A DNA stretch of 64,000 nucleotides from Prorocentrum cordatum (GCA_963575745.1 CAUYUJ010016693.1:181001-245000); one strand, 5' to 3'. Shown: positions 9,831-21,120, counted from the first letter of the stretch. The notes: generated from the sequence alone by a model not told the origin. Numbers and translations: made by a program.

Positions 9831-12044
9831 AGCCTATATGTGTGCCTCATACAAGTCGCGCGCGTCGTCGTCGTCGGCAATGTCAGGCACTGCGATAACC
9901 GATGGTTTCTCTACTGTGGCTCCTCGGACATTGATCCCGGGGCCGCGCTCGATCCACGGCCTGTCCTTGATGGCTCAATTCCGCGAAGGTCGAATGACTC
10001 GTCGTTGAGAACGACTTCTCCGACACATTCTCCGCCCGGCGCTCGCGGCGACACCTGGCCCGGTGGAAAAGAGCCGGCCTTCGAAGACGCCCGTGACTTC
10101 GACGTCGGTGCGGGGGTGCACGACGGCGCGCCAGCCGGCCTCATCCTTGCGACATGATGCGGTCGTGGCATGCGCTTGGGCTTAGGCCGCCATGCCGGCG
10201 GTTGCTGAAGTTTCGGGCGCGCAGGTCGTGCATTCTCTTTGCACCCGCTGCTCTGCGGGCAGCTGCACCTGATCCTACCAGCAGGGCCAGAGTTGATGAG
10301 CAGCTCCCCGCAGGCTTTGCACGCGTATCCCTTGTCGTCGGCGCCCTCGGGAGCGTCGGATGCCTCCTCGATGCTGACGAACGCGCGCCTCTCGGCGGAG
10401 CGCGCGACCTGGTCCCCCTGCCGCGCGGCGGTGGAGATGCAGCGGCCCGCGTGCTCAGGCGTTCAGAACCATGCTGGCAGGCCCGTTGCTGGACTTGGTC
10501 GCGCGCATCATCCAGCGGGTAAAACTCAAATGGGGTCATGGGCGTGTTCCTGCGACCTGGGCGCCCCGGCGCATTCGGGTGCCATGGTAAGCATTTGCAT
10601 CGACCATCCCGTCGGATCTACGTTTCAAGCACTTTGGAGCGGCGTTAATCTCGGGCGGGAAGCAGGTTCAACTCCTCGAGTAGCCATGTCGCGTCGTGCG
10701 CGGCCTCTCCTGAAACGAAGGCCTGGCCCGGTGGTCTCGGTAGTCCAGGCGCTGCTCTGCGTCCGCGTGGGGGGCCGAGGTGGCTTTCTCTCCCGCGCCA
10801 AATCGGGCGCGCGGTTTTTCGCAATGGAGTCTCGTAGTCGTCGTTCGGGCACTGGTCATCGATGGCCTGGGTCAGGCGCTGGCTGGGAGTGTTGCACCAT
10901 GGATGTTCAGGCAACGCGTCATCTAAGTAGACGCGTCACGCGGGGTAGATCCAGCTAGGGAGTGCCCACTCGATGCGTTGTCGCGCTTCATCTGGATCAG
11001 AAATGGGCAGGTGTTCGTCTGGATCGCAACGGGCGGGTGCAGGCGCAGCCGCGCGGCAGCATGCCGCGTCCACGTCGCGCGAGGCAGTGGTTCTTGATGA
11101 CAATAACGCTGGCGATGCCTTGCAAAGATTGCGCTCGTCCTTGGATCGCCGAGGGGCGCCGGCAATGTCTGAAATTCTCAAGCCCATTCAAGCTCCAGAC
11201 CACTAGTCTGCGCGCCTGGTGCCTGACTCCCCAACCGAACTGCCCCTGCCTGGAGCGTCGCGCGCCAGCGTCGCGGCGCGCTCCTGATCGGGATCGCCGA
11301 GGGTGCAACGTCGAGAGCGAATTGCCGCGGGGCCCGCGTTCGAGGTTCGTTTGCGCTGCTCCTCTTTTGCCGCTCGATACCTTCGCTTCGCCGCAAAAGT
11401 TGCGCGCGCAGAAATTGGGCGACATCTCGTCCTTCCAGTCGTGGGGCCTCTTCGTTGGCGCCAACGCAAATCCGATAACTGTTCGTCGTGTAGGATTGGT
11501 GTCTGCCTACCTGAATCGCGCCTCACGGCTGTTGCTCTGGTAAACGAAACAGGGAGAGCGCGAGCGCGCGCGCCGCGCCGGGCTCTTCAGCGCGCGGTTG
11601 TGAATTTGAACAAATCAGTTGAGCAGGCCCGACTACTAGTTGAGATAATGGCACTGCGTCCTTATCTGGCCTGTCATCGCCGTCGTCGATGCCCTCAGAT
11701 CCCATCCCTGCACATTTTCGAAGCTTCGGCGTCGTCTAATTCGCCGCGCGAAGGCCGCGTGCCCAAGAGCCAGTCGTTGGCGGAGTACTGCCCCATCACT
11801 ACTGCGCCATCGCTTGATTGCTTTATCAGTTGACGGTCGTGGCGCTGCTCCATCTGCGCTGCGCCCCGCAGTTCGTGGCGGTGGTATCGAATATCGGGTA
11901 GAGGGGCTGCTCGGCCGCCTCCTCGAAGTCGAGCTAATCCTCCGAGTCGCATCCAGGTAAGCGCATGCATTCAACGAGACTGGTGATCAGGGCGTTCTCT
12001 GACGATGCTCCTCGCTCCGCAAGGAACGTGCAATCTCGAGAAAA

Positions 12045-12150
12045 AAAAACTTCGGGTGGGCCCGCAATCGTGGCGTGCCATGGTCTTGCCGCCCTTGCCG
12101 GTCGGGTCCCGGCGTCGCCCTTTTCGTTTCCCTAATGGTCGCCGACGATG
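12045..12150 (-). pseudogene. Zinc-knuckle remnant of the same element
   Basis: Minus-strand reading gives FGGRGNGDGEG, a basic run KRKGRRRDPTGKGGKTM, then ARHDCG. Gag zinc knuckles of these elements have a basic Gly/Arg lead followed by C-x2-C; here the first Cys position reads Arg and the following residues leave the pattern, so the knuckle is broken. It lies in the expected place, about 0.8 kb downstream of the gag-like fragment. Confidence 0.4.
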
Positions 12151-12819
12151 GCATGCACCTTCGCCGTCGCCGTTGCCACGGCCCCCAAAGTTAGCTCCTT
12201 CCTAACGGCGTCGTCGAGAGCTGTGGCGCAGGTACGGAGGCCACTGCCTGCAAGTCGTCAGCGGCCTCCTCCCCCCCCTCATCTTTCCCTCCCAAGGCCC
12301 GCTTCATGAACCTGCGAACTCGTCGTGCAGGTTGTCGCACGCGGCTTCTCTGGCGACCATTGTGGCACTGCCTGAGGTAAAGGAGCATTCCAGATGGTTG
12401 AACGCGAAGTAAAGTCCGCCAGATCGCTCCACGTGTAGTTAGTTCGTTGCGTAGACGGAGGAGATCGCGTCGGATTCGGTGCCGAGGTCGCCATTCTCCA
12501 TGAGATCCTCCCACGGAGTCGCAGCCGGAGCAGCTGGTGGTGCCGTTGCTGCCGCCGCTGCAGCAGGCGTCGCTCAAGCGGTCAAGTTGCTTTGAACGCA
12601 TGGAGTGCCGTGTGGAGCGTTTGTCCATGAGCCTGCTGCTGGGGCTCCAGATTGGGCTTGTACGTCTGCTTGGGCACCCCCTCCAAATCGGAGCGTCGCG
12701 CCTGCGACGCCGGCGTCGCCCCGGCCAGGGCCGCCCATAAGCTTGGCGATATAACCTGGCATGCGCTCGACGACGCGCCGTCGTCGCTGGATCGGCTCCA
12801 GCACTTGATATCACTATTG

Positions 12820-13344
12820 CTAGTTACCTCGCATCATGTCGTTGAGCCTTTGGATAAGCGACGATGCTTCGCGCGGGGGAACTCGTGAGGCTCTGACGAG
12901 AGTCGCGCACAGCAGCTGATAGTTGTCGAATCCGAATATTGCTGTTTCTGCTTCTGCACGAGCAGCCCCCCCACGTGCAAGATCGCCGTTGATGCGCTCG
13001 CCGTTGTGCACTCCGAAATCCATCAGCACCAGTCCTTGCTGCAATGCGCGTTCGTTTTCTAAGCCCTCGAACTTCTGCGCCAAGTAGTACGACGGGCGCG
13101 CGACTGGGCACGCCCTAACTCCGCCGACTTCGACCCCCAAGTAGGTCGCGCCCGACGGGATCATCATGGCAACGCTGCGTGCCAAGCCCTGGATGCTTCG
13201 CTTTAGGGCAGCCTCCCTGCTGGGATGGCGTTGCGCGGCCACAACAGACGTTGAGCCACGCGTGTACTTCTCGAACCCACGCACGTCCCAAGCGGGATCC
13301 CAGGAGGGACCCCTCGTCTGATCGTTCTCGCGCGCCCTCATCAC
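12820..13344 (-). pseudogene. Gag-like fragment of copia-type element
   Basis: The longest intact stretch of the decayed element: about 174 codons, opening upstream of its first ATG and ending at a stop at the low-coordinate end. It contains SWDPAWDVRGFEKY near the start, GLARSVAMMIPSGATYLGVE, RPSYYLAQKFEGLENERALQ and SSLIQRLNDMM at the end. The balanced composition and the WDP-WDVRG opening are typical of the capsid-like domain in such polyproteins as I know them. No start codon can be chosen with confidence, because the frame is also open upstream. Confidence 0.45.
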
Positions 13345-13509
13345 GCGGCCGATGATGACGTCTATGGCAAAGGCCGCGGGCCCGGAGATGGCGAGGCTCG
13401 GGTGGCGGGGCCGGAAGGGGAAAACGCTGGGCGTGGCGGTTGCAGGGGGGGTGCCAGTGAGGACTCCACGGACAGCTGGATGTTGAGAAGGGTTCGCTGG
13501 TCAGCGCCA

Positions 13510-13984
13510 CTCGACCTCGGCGGTGCGTTTGTCAATCACGTTCCAATGACCGTGCGTCGTGAAGAGCAGGACCTGCGTTGTAGTTGGAAGCGTTGTGGCA
13601 GAAATCCGGGTCGTTGGAGTAGCGCTCGAGATTCATTCCGAGCGCGCTTGCAAATGTTGGCACTGTCGGGGAATACTTTCCCCTGGTAGACGTCTGAGTA
13701 ATACAAGGGGTTCGAACACCGGGACAAATTTCCTCGCGCGCACATGACCGGGGTAGTGGTAGGTGGAGTCGCAGTAGTAGCGTCGTACTTGGCGACGGTC
13801 AGGTAGACGGTCAAGAAGGTTTCCACAATGCTTTTAAGGCATGTCCGTTTCCACGTAGATGGTGATGTGGGTGGTGGTCGGTGTAGACCATGTTGGTCGT
13901 CAGCACGCCGATGACGCAGACGAGCAGGCCTGCCGCAAATGCGACAACTCCGTTACCGGGTCGAACCAGGATTCGCAATCTCAT
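13510..13984 (-). pseudogene. Broken frame of a single-pass membrane protein, family unknown
   Basis: An ATG (complement at 13982-13984) begins MRLRILVRPGNGVVAFAAGL and continues LVCVIGVLTTNMVY, a basic N-terminus followed by one hydrophobic helix, as in a type II signal anchor. After about 57 codons the frame stops. A second frame then reads ETFLTVYLTVAKYDATT and CSNPLYYSDVYQGKVF, and a third reads ALGMNLERYSNDPDFC with HNAS, a possible N-glycosylation site, ending LERD-stop near 13540. Two frame changes in about 450 bp suggest a pseudogene; small introns are the alternative. I do not recognise the family. Confidence 0.35.
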
Positions 13985-14059
13985 CGTAAAATAAAACAGG
14001 GGCGTGCAACATGAAAGGATGCAATGGCGATGATGGCCATGGGGCAGGGCAGATGCCTC

Positions 14060-14260
14060 TTTCCTGATCACCACCGCAATCTTCCTCTTCCATCCCCCTC
14101 CCCCTCTCAATGCTTTCCCCCGTGTCCTCCTCCTTCTCCTTCTCCTCTTCCTCCTCCTCTACATTCTCCCCGCCCTCGTCCCTCTTGCATGCCCCGTCCT
14201 CTGCCACATCACCCGCACTTCCCTCTCCCTGTCGTCCTCTTCGTTTGCCTGGGCGAAGCG
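14060..14260. repeat. Pyrimidine-rich low-complexity tract
   Basis: CTCCTTCTC and CCCCTCCC runs for about 200 bp with no regular unit. Confidence 0.75.
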
Positions 14261-14264
14261 CTGA

Positions 14265-14780
14265 TGCGGACGAGAGATCACCCCCGCCTCACACGATGGC
14301 CGGCCAGGGGTGGCACACGGCACGCCACCTCCTTCACCACGGCTGCGCGCCCAGCGCAGCTTGCACCGAAAGCCAGCCGCCTCCGTCTTGAGCCTCACGG
14401 CGGAGCCGGAGGCGTCTGGCGCTCGGTACAAACTCAAGATTTGAGCCTTAGCGTTCTCCCTCCAGCACTTGAAGGGGAAACGCTGAGAGGGCCTGGTCTA
14501 GCTCAATACGACCCCAAGAACGACCAAATAAAGACGCGAAAAGACCTCATGGCGGCCCCAAATTGCCCCGACAGATCGCGAGATGGCACCGACCCAAAGA
14601 ACCAATGATGCCCCCCAACAACCAACGACGGCACCGCGAAAGTCTATGCCCGAGGAGCCCTCTCAAGAGGGCCGGCCGAATGGCGCAAACCTTTCGATTG
14701 AAAGGGGACTCGCTCGGGAGGGGGAACATTGATTCCGAACCAGCGATGCAGCGCACATGGATCGGCGACAGGCCCCTGGT
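14265..14780. other. No gene recognised
   Basis: Mixed sequence. Short open frames only; I see no repeat except the segment described next. Confidence 0.5.
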
Positions 14781-14789
14781 GGCAAAGCC

Positions 14790-14875
14790 GCACTTTCGAG
14801 GCCCCCAGGCCTCTATAGGCGATGAGGCCCCTATCGGCGATGAGTGGGCGATTGGACGTCGATGCCCCCACCAAT
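14790..14875 (-). repeat. Dispersed repeat R5, copy 1
   Basis: TCGGCGATGAGTGGGCGATT with flanking AGGCGATGAGGCCC matches 61970-62035. On the minus strand both give the peptide pattern NRP-IAD-GLIAY, so the copies are in the same orientation. Confidence 0.7.
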
Positions 14876-14879
14876 GAGA

Positions 14880-15066
14880 CTATCCTCCTCCTCCTCCTCG
14901 TCCTCCGACGACGACGACGACGAAGATACCGAAAACGACGTCGACGACAAAGCTGCCGACGGCGACGACGAAAAAAACGCCACCGCCGACGACGACGAGG
15001 ACGCCGATGACGAAGGCGAGGACGGCGGTGAAGACGACGAAGAGGACGACGACGACGACGACGAAC

Positions 15067-15099
<33 letters not shown>

Positions 15100-15105
15100 T
15101 CTAAG
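14880..15105. repeat. CTC then GAC/GACGAC trinucleotide array
   Basis: A short CTC run is followed by about 200 bp of GAC-rich triplets, giving an Asp/Glu run in one plus frame and Arg runs on the minus strand. Confidence 0.9.
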
Positions 15106-15109
15106 CGCA

Positions 15110-16320
15110 CGCCGCGGGCCTTCCCGCAGGGCGGCGCCGCGGCCGCCCACCCGCCGCAGGCCGGGCGGGCGCCCGACCTCGATAGCGCCCCGCCGGCGGG
15201 GGGGCCGCGCCGGCTGGCAGTACGCACCCCCCTTGGAGGCGGGGGGAGAGGGGGAGTCGACGGATTGCTGGCGCCCTCGGTCGGTGGGGCCCTGGGCATG
15301 GTGGAAGCCAGTGGCTCTTCGGGTATCTGGCGGGTGGAGGCATGTGCTGGTTCGCGGGTGGGCTGAGGAGGCCGACCGTTTCTCTGGCGGGGTCCTCGCA
15401 CGTCTGCGGGACAGCGGGGGCGTGGGGGCACCGCGTTGTTCCTCAGAGCCGTTCTGACGGGCGCCTTTTTCACAAACATGCCGCTGGGGCGTCTATATAA
15501 TCAAATTACCGCGATACCGCTGCGGTGCCAACAAGACGCGGAATCACACGAGTGACAACCTTCCTGAAATGGGACTGCTCGAGAGACACGGCGTTGCACC
15601 GACCAGCGTATAGGGGAAGGCGACTGGAAATGTCCGTTTCTATCATGTTTGCGCCCCGATCCGCGCTTCCACACATGTTGGTCATTTGCAGCGTCATGAT
15701 GTGTAAGTGGTACTGGAATCGCCGTTCGTGAGGCGGTGGCTGTTCTCGCGCGACATATTGCCACATATCTGTTATTCTTGGTTCTGTCATGACTAAGTAG
15801 ACCAAATAACACTCACTCAAACATGTGGACTGCAACTACCATTATAATCTGCCAAACATACATCCTTCCTTGCCGGCGAAAAACACGGATCTGACCAACT
15901 ACCCTGAAGACCACACGGACGGAAGGAGAGATTGGAAAACCCTGAGATCCGGGCGTTCGCATTTTTGTTACACTGGGTGCTTTCGCTCGGCATCGGTCGC
16001 CAGGACAATCACAAATCGAGCCCGCTCGAGACAAGGCGCGATAAATGTGGTCGAAGACTCCGGTCGCAAATTGTCGGAACCCGCGTGGCCATCAAGACTG
16101 GATACAGGACGAGAATCTGCCCTGGGGGCCAGTTTGTGGCAACGCGCGAAGTATGGAACGCTCGTGTACCCTTGACTCCGCCTGCCGCAGCTGCGGCACT
16201 CAGGGCGTGGAGAGATTGCAATTTGTAGTCGTGGCGCTCGCCGCTCGCGGGGCAGAGAGTCGATGATCAGGCCCCAGCCGTGGATCTCTGAGTCGTTGTC
16301 TCTGTACCCGTCTGCTTTGC
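15110..16320. other. No gene recognised
   Basis: GC-rich up to about 15460, then more balanced sequence with TATATAATC at 15495. Plus-strand stretches such as VGTRVAIKTGYRTRICPGG (near 16070-16130) look mildly protein-like, but lack stops, starts or splice context that would support an exon. Confidence 0.45.
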
Positions 16321-16329
16321 CCTCTGCTC

Positions 16330-16450
16330 GGCATCATATGTGCGCGCCGGCCCCAGAGGCGACGCGCGCACTCGGAAATCTTGTATTATAGGTTCGGTGG
16401 CGGGCGCGTTCTGGCGATACCGCCTGGGTAACGATACACTGACATATGTG
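16330..16450 (+). repeat. Dispersed repeat R6, copy 1 (inverted relative to 44.6 kb)
   Basis: Aligns without gaps over about 110 bp with the reverse complement of 44575-44695. Shared landmarks are CATATGTGCG, GGCGACGCGCGCAC, AAATCTT and GCGGGCG-TTCTGG. Both copies encode GDART-KS-IG-VAGAFW in the same frame, with several third-position differences. Confidence 0.8.
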
Positions 16451-16459
16451 TGTATAGAC

Positions 16460-17310
16460 TTTTCCCATGCGGAACACCACGTGCGACACAACCACGCCAC
16501 AAATCAACATGTCGCAAGGCAAAGCGGGCACACCACACACGCCGACCTGAACAACACACGAATGCCATGAACCGTGGCCTGAACAACACGTCGACAATGC
16601 AGATGCGGCGTTGAAATATATGTGCCGTGTACAATTGTGTTCGGTTCGGACCTGTGCTTCAAGGGGGTGCATCATACTAATATGTCCTTCTGCGTCCCAT
16701 CTGCCGCCGCCCGCAGTCGGCTCGCAGCCCTTGACCTCGGCGGTGCCGACAATACTCGCTGAGATGGATGCCCACCAAAGAGCGCATCCGAGTGCCCCCC
16801 GCCGAATTCCTGTCGAGCTGGGAAAGCAACGCCACACGGGAGTCCTGGCCGACGTGCCGAGGCACCGTCAAGGGCAAGCCGTCGCTTTCGAACCTCCTCC
16901 AACGAGGCAGCGCGATCCAACTCGAAGGGTGATGATCGGGTGTCCCGCAAGCGCTGCCAACATGCGAGGATGTCATGCCGCGGCTTGTGCAAACATCCCC
17001 CTTACGACATCTTGAGCACGGATGTAATTTCGCTTGGGCGCACTACCAAAACCACACATCCGCAATCCTCTCGCTACAAAGACCCCAGGTTAATCGTCCT
17101 ACCCCTTCCCCGTGGCACCCGTTGCAAGGATGACTCGGGCCCCGGTATGTCGTCCAGATTTTCCCTGGGCGACTGTCCGTGAGCTGGCACACGGATCGAT
17201 AAATTCCAGAAATTCCATCTTCTTCAGAGCTCCTGAACATGATGACAGTCGCACGGATTGGGGTCTCGGGAATGGTGGGGTCCCCAGACGAAAAGTAACT
17301 ACCCCTGCAA
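16460..17310. other. No secure gene; weak minus-strand frame
   Basis: Mostly ordinary sequence. A minus-strand frame at 16672-16992 (106 codons) includes ELDRAASLEEVRKRRLALDG, which looks somewhat protein-like, but no start, splice site or family supports it. Confidence 0.3.
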
Positions 17311-17317
17311 GTCCCTG

Positions 17318-17398
17318 TCAAGCCCCGGTCAGGTCCCGGCTGGGTCCTGGCCGGGTTCTGGGCAGGTCCTGGCCAGGTCCCGGCCAGGTCCAAGCAGG
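17318..17398. repeat. Short minisatellite, GGTCCTGGCCAGG type
   Basis: Six or seven degenerate units of about 12 bp, variants of GGTCCCGGCCAG. Confidence 0.8.
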
Positions 17399-17404
17399 CT
17401 CCCA

Positions 17405-17795
17405 AGAGCGCTTCAAGTGGCCTCCGAGAGAGCTCAACATGGTCCGAGACGGTCCAAGAGCGATTCAAGACTCCAAAGATTGCCCCCAGACAGCCCAAAG
17501 CGCTTTCAAGACGCCCCAAGAGGCCTCTAAGAGACCCCCAAGAGGGCCCACAGAGGAGAAATTAGTGATTATCCTTCGGTTCTGATGGTTTTTGGCGTTC
17601 TCGCCTTTTCGGCTCACTGGCGCTCCAAGACGGCCCAAGAGGCTTCCAAGACCGCCCCAAGACGGCCCATGAAGCCTCCAAGAGGGCCCCAAGACGGCCC
17701 AAGATGGTCCCAAGACAGCCCAAGAGGCGCCCAAGACGGCCCAAGAGAGCCCCAAAACGGCCCCACACGCCCGACGCACACCCTGAACTTGTGGG
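17405..17795. repeat. CAAGACGGCC repeat block 3 with AT-rich core
   Basis: Ten-bp units flank a core at about 17555-17625 containing AAATTAGTGATTATCC and TTCTCGCCTTTTCGGC, closely like the core at 33.7 kb. Confidence 0.85.
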
Positions 17796-17954
17796 GCCCC
17801 GCGACGACCCAGCAAAGCGACACGACGTGCCAGCTACGCTGCCGCGGCGGCGTGTAGTTCGGCTGCCTGGCCGGCGCCGTCCGCCCCAAGGGCGGAACGC
17901 AGCTGCCAGGCCGTGGACCGCCCGAAAGCCACGCTGAGCTCTCGGCCCCACCAG

Positions 17955-18030
17955 CCCTCCTCCTCCTCCTCCTCCTCCTCCTCCTCCTCCTCCTCCTCCT
18001 CCTCCTCCTCCCCCTCCTCCTCCCTTCGCT
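17955..18030. repeat. CTC trinucleotide microsatellite
   Basis: About 24 copies of CTC. A second short CTC run lies at 18163-18195. Confidence 0.95.
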
Positions 18031-18199
18031 CTGAGAAAGCGGCGGGCGACCAAGCAACGCCGTGCCGCCGGACCCGCGCCGCCTCCTGCAGCCCGCGCGG
18101 CAAGGGCGCCTCTCGGCTGCTGGGCTGGTCTCTCCGAGGGGCTCTCTTTGCTCCACTGTCCTCTTCTCCTCCTCCTCCTCCTCATCCTCCTTTGCGTTG

Positions 18200-18465
18200 G
18201 GCGAACTTGAGCGTCATGGCTGGAAAGTTCCGCTGGTGCAACAAAAAACACTTAGGCACAATGGTGACAAATTGATGTGAATTAAGCGGTAGGCCCGTTC
18301 GGTGCAGGAAAGGCGCAGAACATAGGAACAGCGGAGTGCCCAGAAAAGGAGCGGTCCCGCGCCTCGTCTTTAACCTCCTTCCTCTCGTCGCGAAAAATAG
18401 CGACGCGTGGATTATTTTCTGAAAGTTCGGCCTCTGGATCGGAAACGATACACAAACGTTGTTAC
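18200..18465. other. No gene recognised
   Basis: Ordinary sequence between microsatellites and the 39-bp duplication. Confidence 0.5.
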
Positions 18466-18468
18466 ATA

Positions 18469-18546
18469 AACTTTTTCGGTCCCCGCCCAGTCGGCCACAT
18501 CTACATGAACTTTTTCGGTGCCCGCCCAGTTGGCCCCATCCCCAAA
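18469..18546. repeat. 39-bp tandem duplication
   Basis: Two near-identical copies of a 39-bp unit headed AACTTTTTCGGT and containing CCCGCCCAGT. Confidence 0.9.
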
Positions 18547-18809
18547 TAGCTTGATGATCCGAAGATCATCGCCTTGTTCACAGACCGTCGCCTCCAGGGG
18601 GTGCATCGTCTATGCGTTCGCTTGGGCGGGGGCGGGGGTCGGGCAAAGAATGTTTCAATTTCTGGGCCCTGTAATCTTCTCCTGGGCGATGGTCGTGTCA
18701 ACTTTTTCCGATGCCAAATTTCGTAAGCCGTGTCATTTTTTGGAGCCAGGCAGGCCGGAAACCCAACGCAAAAATTGAGGCTGTCATGTGGCCAACGAAA
18801 CGGCGGGGC

Positions 18810-18960
18810 GGTCGGAAATCGTCGTCATCGGTCGGTCGGCCGGTCGGTCGGTCATCGTCGTGGTCGGTAGGCCGGCTGGTCGGTTGGTCGTCGTCGCTGC
18901 CGTCGTTGGCGGTCGGCCAGTCGGTCGGTCGGTTGGTCGGTCGGTCGTGTCGTCGGTCCT
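18810..18960. repeat. CGGT tetranucleotide array, first part
   Basis: Degenerate GGTC/CGGT units with GTCGTC interruptions. Resumes at 19220. Confidence 0.9.
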
Positions 18961-18964
18961 CACG

Positions 18965-19215
18965 GCCGCACAGATTAGCGAACCAAAATGGCCCAAAGAA
19001 AAACACTCCGCGAAATAATCTGCGGGCAATCCGTCGCAGTTCGCGGCTATCCGCCTGTAAACACGCAAAGCGCAGCTCTCGGTCCCTAAACACCCTCCTA
19101 GGCCCGAGGCTGTAATCTTATGACTCTGCTAGTGTGAGGAGGGGGAAGGGGGGCAGGATCGGGAGAAACCGCTCGCCTGCAGAAAAAACGTGTTTCTAGA
19201 ATTTTACCAGGCTCA
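18965..19215. other. Spacer between CGGT arrays
   Basis: Contains CCCTCCTAGGCCCGAGG (near 19090), which resembles CCCTCCTAGGCCCCGAG at 21096 in module R7. No gene. Confidence 0.4.
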
Positions 19216-19219
19216 CGTC

Positions 19220-19620
19220 TTCATCTGCCGGTCGCGGTCGGTTGGACGGTCGGCCGGTGGTCATCGTCTTCGTCATCGGTCGTCGTCGTCGTCGTGGGTC
19301 GGCCAAGCGGTTGGACATCGTCATCGTCGGTCGGTCCGTCGGCCAGTCGGTGTGTCGGCCGCGCGTCGGTCGGTCGGTCGGTCCGTCTTCGTCGTCGTCG
19401 GTCATCGTCGTCAACGTCGTCGTCGGCCAGTATTCCGGGCCGTCGGTCCATCGGTCGTTGTCGTCGGTCGGCCAGCGAGACGGTCCGTACATCGATTGAT
19501 CGGTCGGCTGGGCCTCGTCTTCGTCGGTCGTTCTTGGCTGTCGTCGAAGTCGTCGGTGGGTCGGTCGCTCGGTCGTCGTCATCGTCGGTCGTCATTGCGG
19601 TCGTCGTGGGTCGCCTCAGG
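19220..19620. repeat. CGGT/GTC array, second part
   Basis: About 400 bp of GGTCGGTC and CATCGTCGTC units, followed to 19760 by CTC-rich sequence. Confidence 0.9.
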
Positions 19621-19764
19621 GGTCCTCATCCCCTCCCTTCCTCAGTCTCCCCCTCCCCCTCGCTCCCTCTGACTCGGGGGTCATCCTCCTCCTCCTCCAC
19701 CTGTTCCTCCTGCTCTTCCTCCTCCTGCTCCCCCGTCTCTTCACCTTATGAATTACTCCGCCCC

Positions 19765-20560
19765 GTAGCACCCCAAGACGTGTTGGTAGGGCGAGCAGAG
19801 CGTTTCGCCTGAGACTTCCTCACCATGCAGTGTCCTGAAGCTTGGGATTCGTACCTTACAAGGATGCAGCACAGGTGGCTGTCAAAATGTTGCTCTTGCT
19901 TCAGCGCCGCGCACCTCCGTCTTCAAAGCTTGCAACGGTTATGATGACGGAGCACAGATCGGTGTCAAAGTGGTACTCTCGCCTTAGCGCAGCGCGCATT
20001 CGTCTTACAAGCTTGCGACAGGTAGGTAGAAGGATCGAACACAGGCGATTGAGACTATTGGGCTCTCGCCTCCGCGCAGCACACATGTGACACCTGTGTC
20101 GCACAAACTTGCAACAGTTACAAGGATGGAGAGGGGGTCCTTTCCACATGGGGCTGCCACCTTTGCTACGCGCGCAGTCGTCAAAGCTCGCAACAGTTAA
20201 ACACATGGAGGGCGACTCATTTTCAAAAATGGGGCTGAGGCTTCACTGTATCTCCATGCTGAAAGAAAGAAACTTCAACACATGTGCCAACTGCCCGTGT
20301 GGAAGCCGTCTCCATTTCAACGTGGTGCTCTCGCTTGAGACGTCCTCGATTGTCATGGCCAGAAATGTAAATGTGCAACGGCTACATGGGTGCGGGGCGG
20401 TCCTTTTTCAAAACGTGGGTCTCGCTGGACATCACGCTGATCTGTATGATCATACCTTTGCGCAGTCTTGACTACATGCTAGAAAGATTCAATGTAATTA
20501 TTTGTCAAAGCGGGGCTCTCACTTGAATAACAAGCCCACACATGCTGGTCTTTCAGGGTG
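19765..20560 (+). repeat. Composite repeat R7, tandem module (about 8 units)
   Basis: Opens with CAAGACGTGTTGGTAGGGCG and GCGTTTCGCC. About eight diverged units of 80-100 bp follow, with the consensus GCAACAGTTA, GGATGGAG, TCAAAATG, TCTCGCCTTAGCGC and CGCGCATTCGTC. The same opening and two units recur at 29285-29530, and a single unit core at about 22895-22935. It ends near CATCTTGGGCTTGC, which resembles CATCTTAGGTTTGC at 29576. The repeat is not coding in any consistent frame. Confidence 0.85.
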
Positions 20561-20624
20561 TCGCTACTTGTAGTGGAACGGACCTGGGACGGGAGGGTGT
20601 GTTGTAGCACCGCTAATGCATCTT

Positions 20625-20820
20625 GGGCTTGCTCTAGCCCTCCTGCTCTTCTTTCTGTTCCTGCTCCTCCTCCTCTCTGAAATTGCTTCATCCTTCTACG
20701 TATCCTCTGGCTCCTGTTGCGCCACCCTCCTCCCCCCTCTCCTTCTGACGTGTTCTTCTCTTCTTCCTCCCGTCCTCCTCCTGATCATCCTTGTCTCTGT
20801 GATTGTCCTCATCCTCGGTC
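20625..20820. repeat. CT-rich tract of R7
   Basis: CTCCTCCTC and TTCTTCCTCC runs that separate the tandem module from the 3' module; a similar tract lies at 22975-23150. Confidence 0.8.
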
Positions 20821-20949
20821 GGCCAATCAGTCGGACACTGTCGATTCCAACTTAGAGGTAGCCGGGGGAGGCGTTCTCAGCCAAAATGTTCGCCCAGGCC
20901 CTCAGGGCGACTGGCCAAGACGGTCAGCCTCGGGAGCCAACTCCAAGTC

Positions 20950-21120
20950 GCGATCGCAGGGGTGGAGGGGGCTACAGTCATCGTGGTACCATGAGGAACG
21001 CTGAACAAGTAACGAAAGGGCTGTTGTGGCCACGGCGAACCTCGGCCAAGAACAGGTTGCCCGACCCACATCTGAGGAACGGCAGGGAAAAACATATACC
21101 CTCCTAGGCCCCGAGTGAGC
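20950..21120 (+). repeat. R7 3' module, copy 1
   Basis: GCTACAGTCATCGTGG, AGGAACGCTGAAC, GCGAACCTCGGCCA and GAACGG align in order with 23210-23350. In both places it follows a CT-rich tract and an R7 unit. Confidence 0.85.

Larger units (their letters stand above)
7905..13480 (-). mobile_element. Decayed copia-like retroelement (gag region and downstream), minus strand
   Basis: Read on the minus strand from about 13.4 kb to 7.9 kb, protein-like segments follow one another but change frame and hit stops every few hundred bases. The first resembles the gag-like start of dinoflagellate copia-type polyproteins (SWDPAWDVRGFEKY). Next comes a basic stretch leading to a zinc-knuckle remnant, then segments I cannot assign, such as YSANDWLLGTRPSRGELDD, VVLNDESFDLRG and YTVEFADVPGSHGP, and last MGAPDFGRMGSNAEGVIDRL near 8.0-8.1 kb. 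I found no integrase or reverse transcriptase core motif, so the Pol part may be missing or too decayed. No LTRs were seen. The family call rests on remembered family features, not a search. Confidence 0.45.

Noticed and set aside
9121-10008. A 295-codon plus-strand open frame
   Set aside because: It lies antisense to the decayed minus-strand retroelement, is Arg/Ser/Pro-rich with no motif, and is explained by GC bias.
17465-18251. Gly/Leu/Trp-rich minus-strand frames resembling leucine-rich repeats
   Set aside because: They come from the 10-bp CAAGACGGCC units, which cycle through all frames; the same pattern appears in every block.
20876-20886. AGCCAAAATG as a second inverted spliced-leader relict
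   Set aside because: Only 10 bases match and they fall inside repeat R7, which accounts for them.
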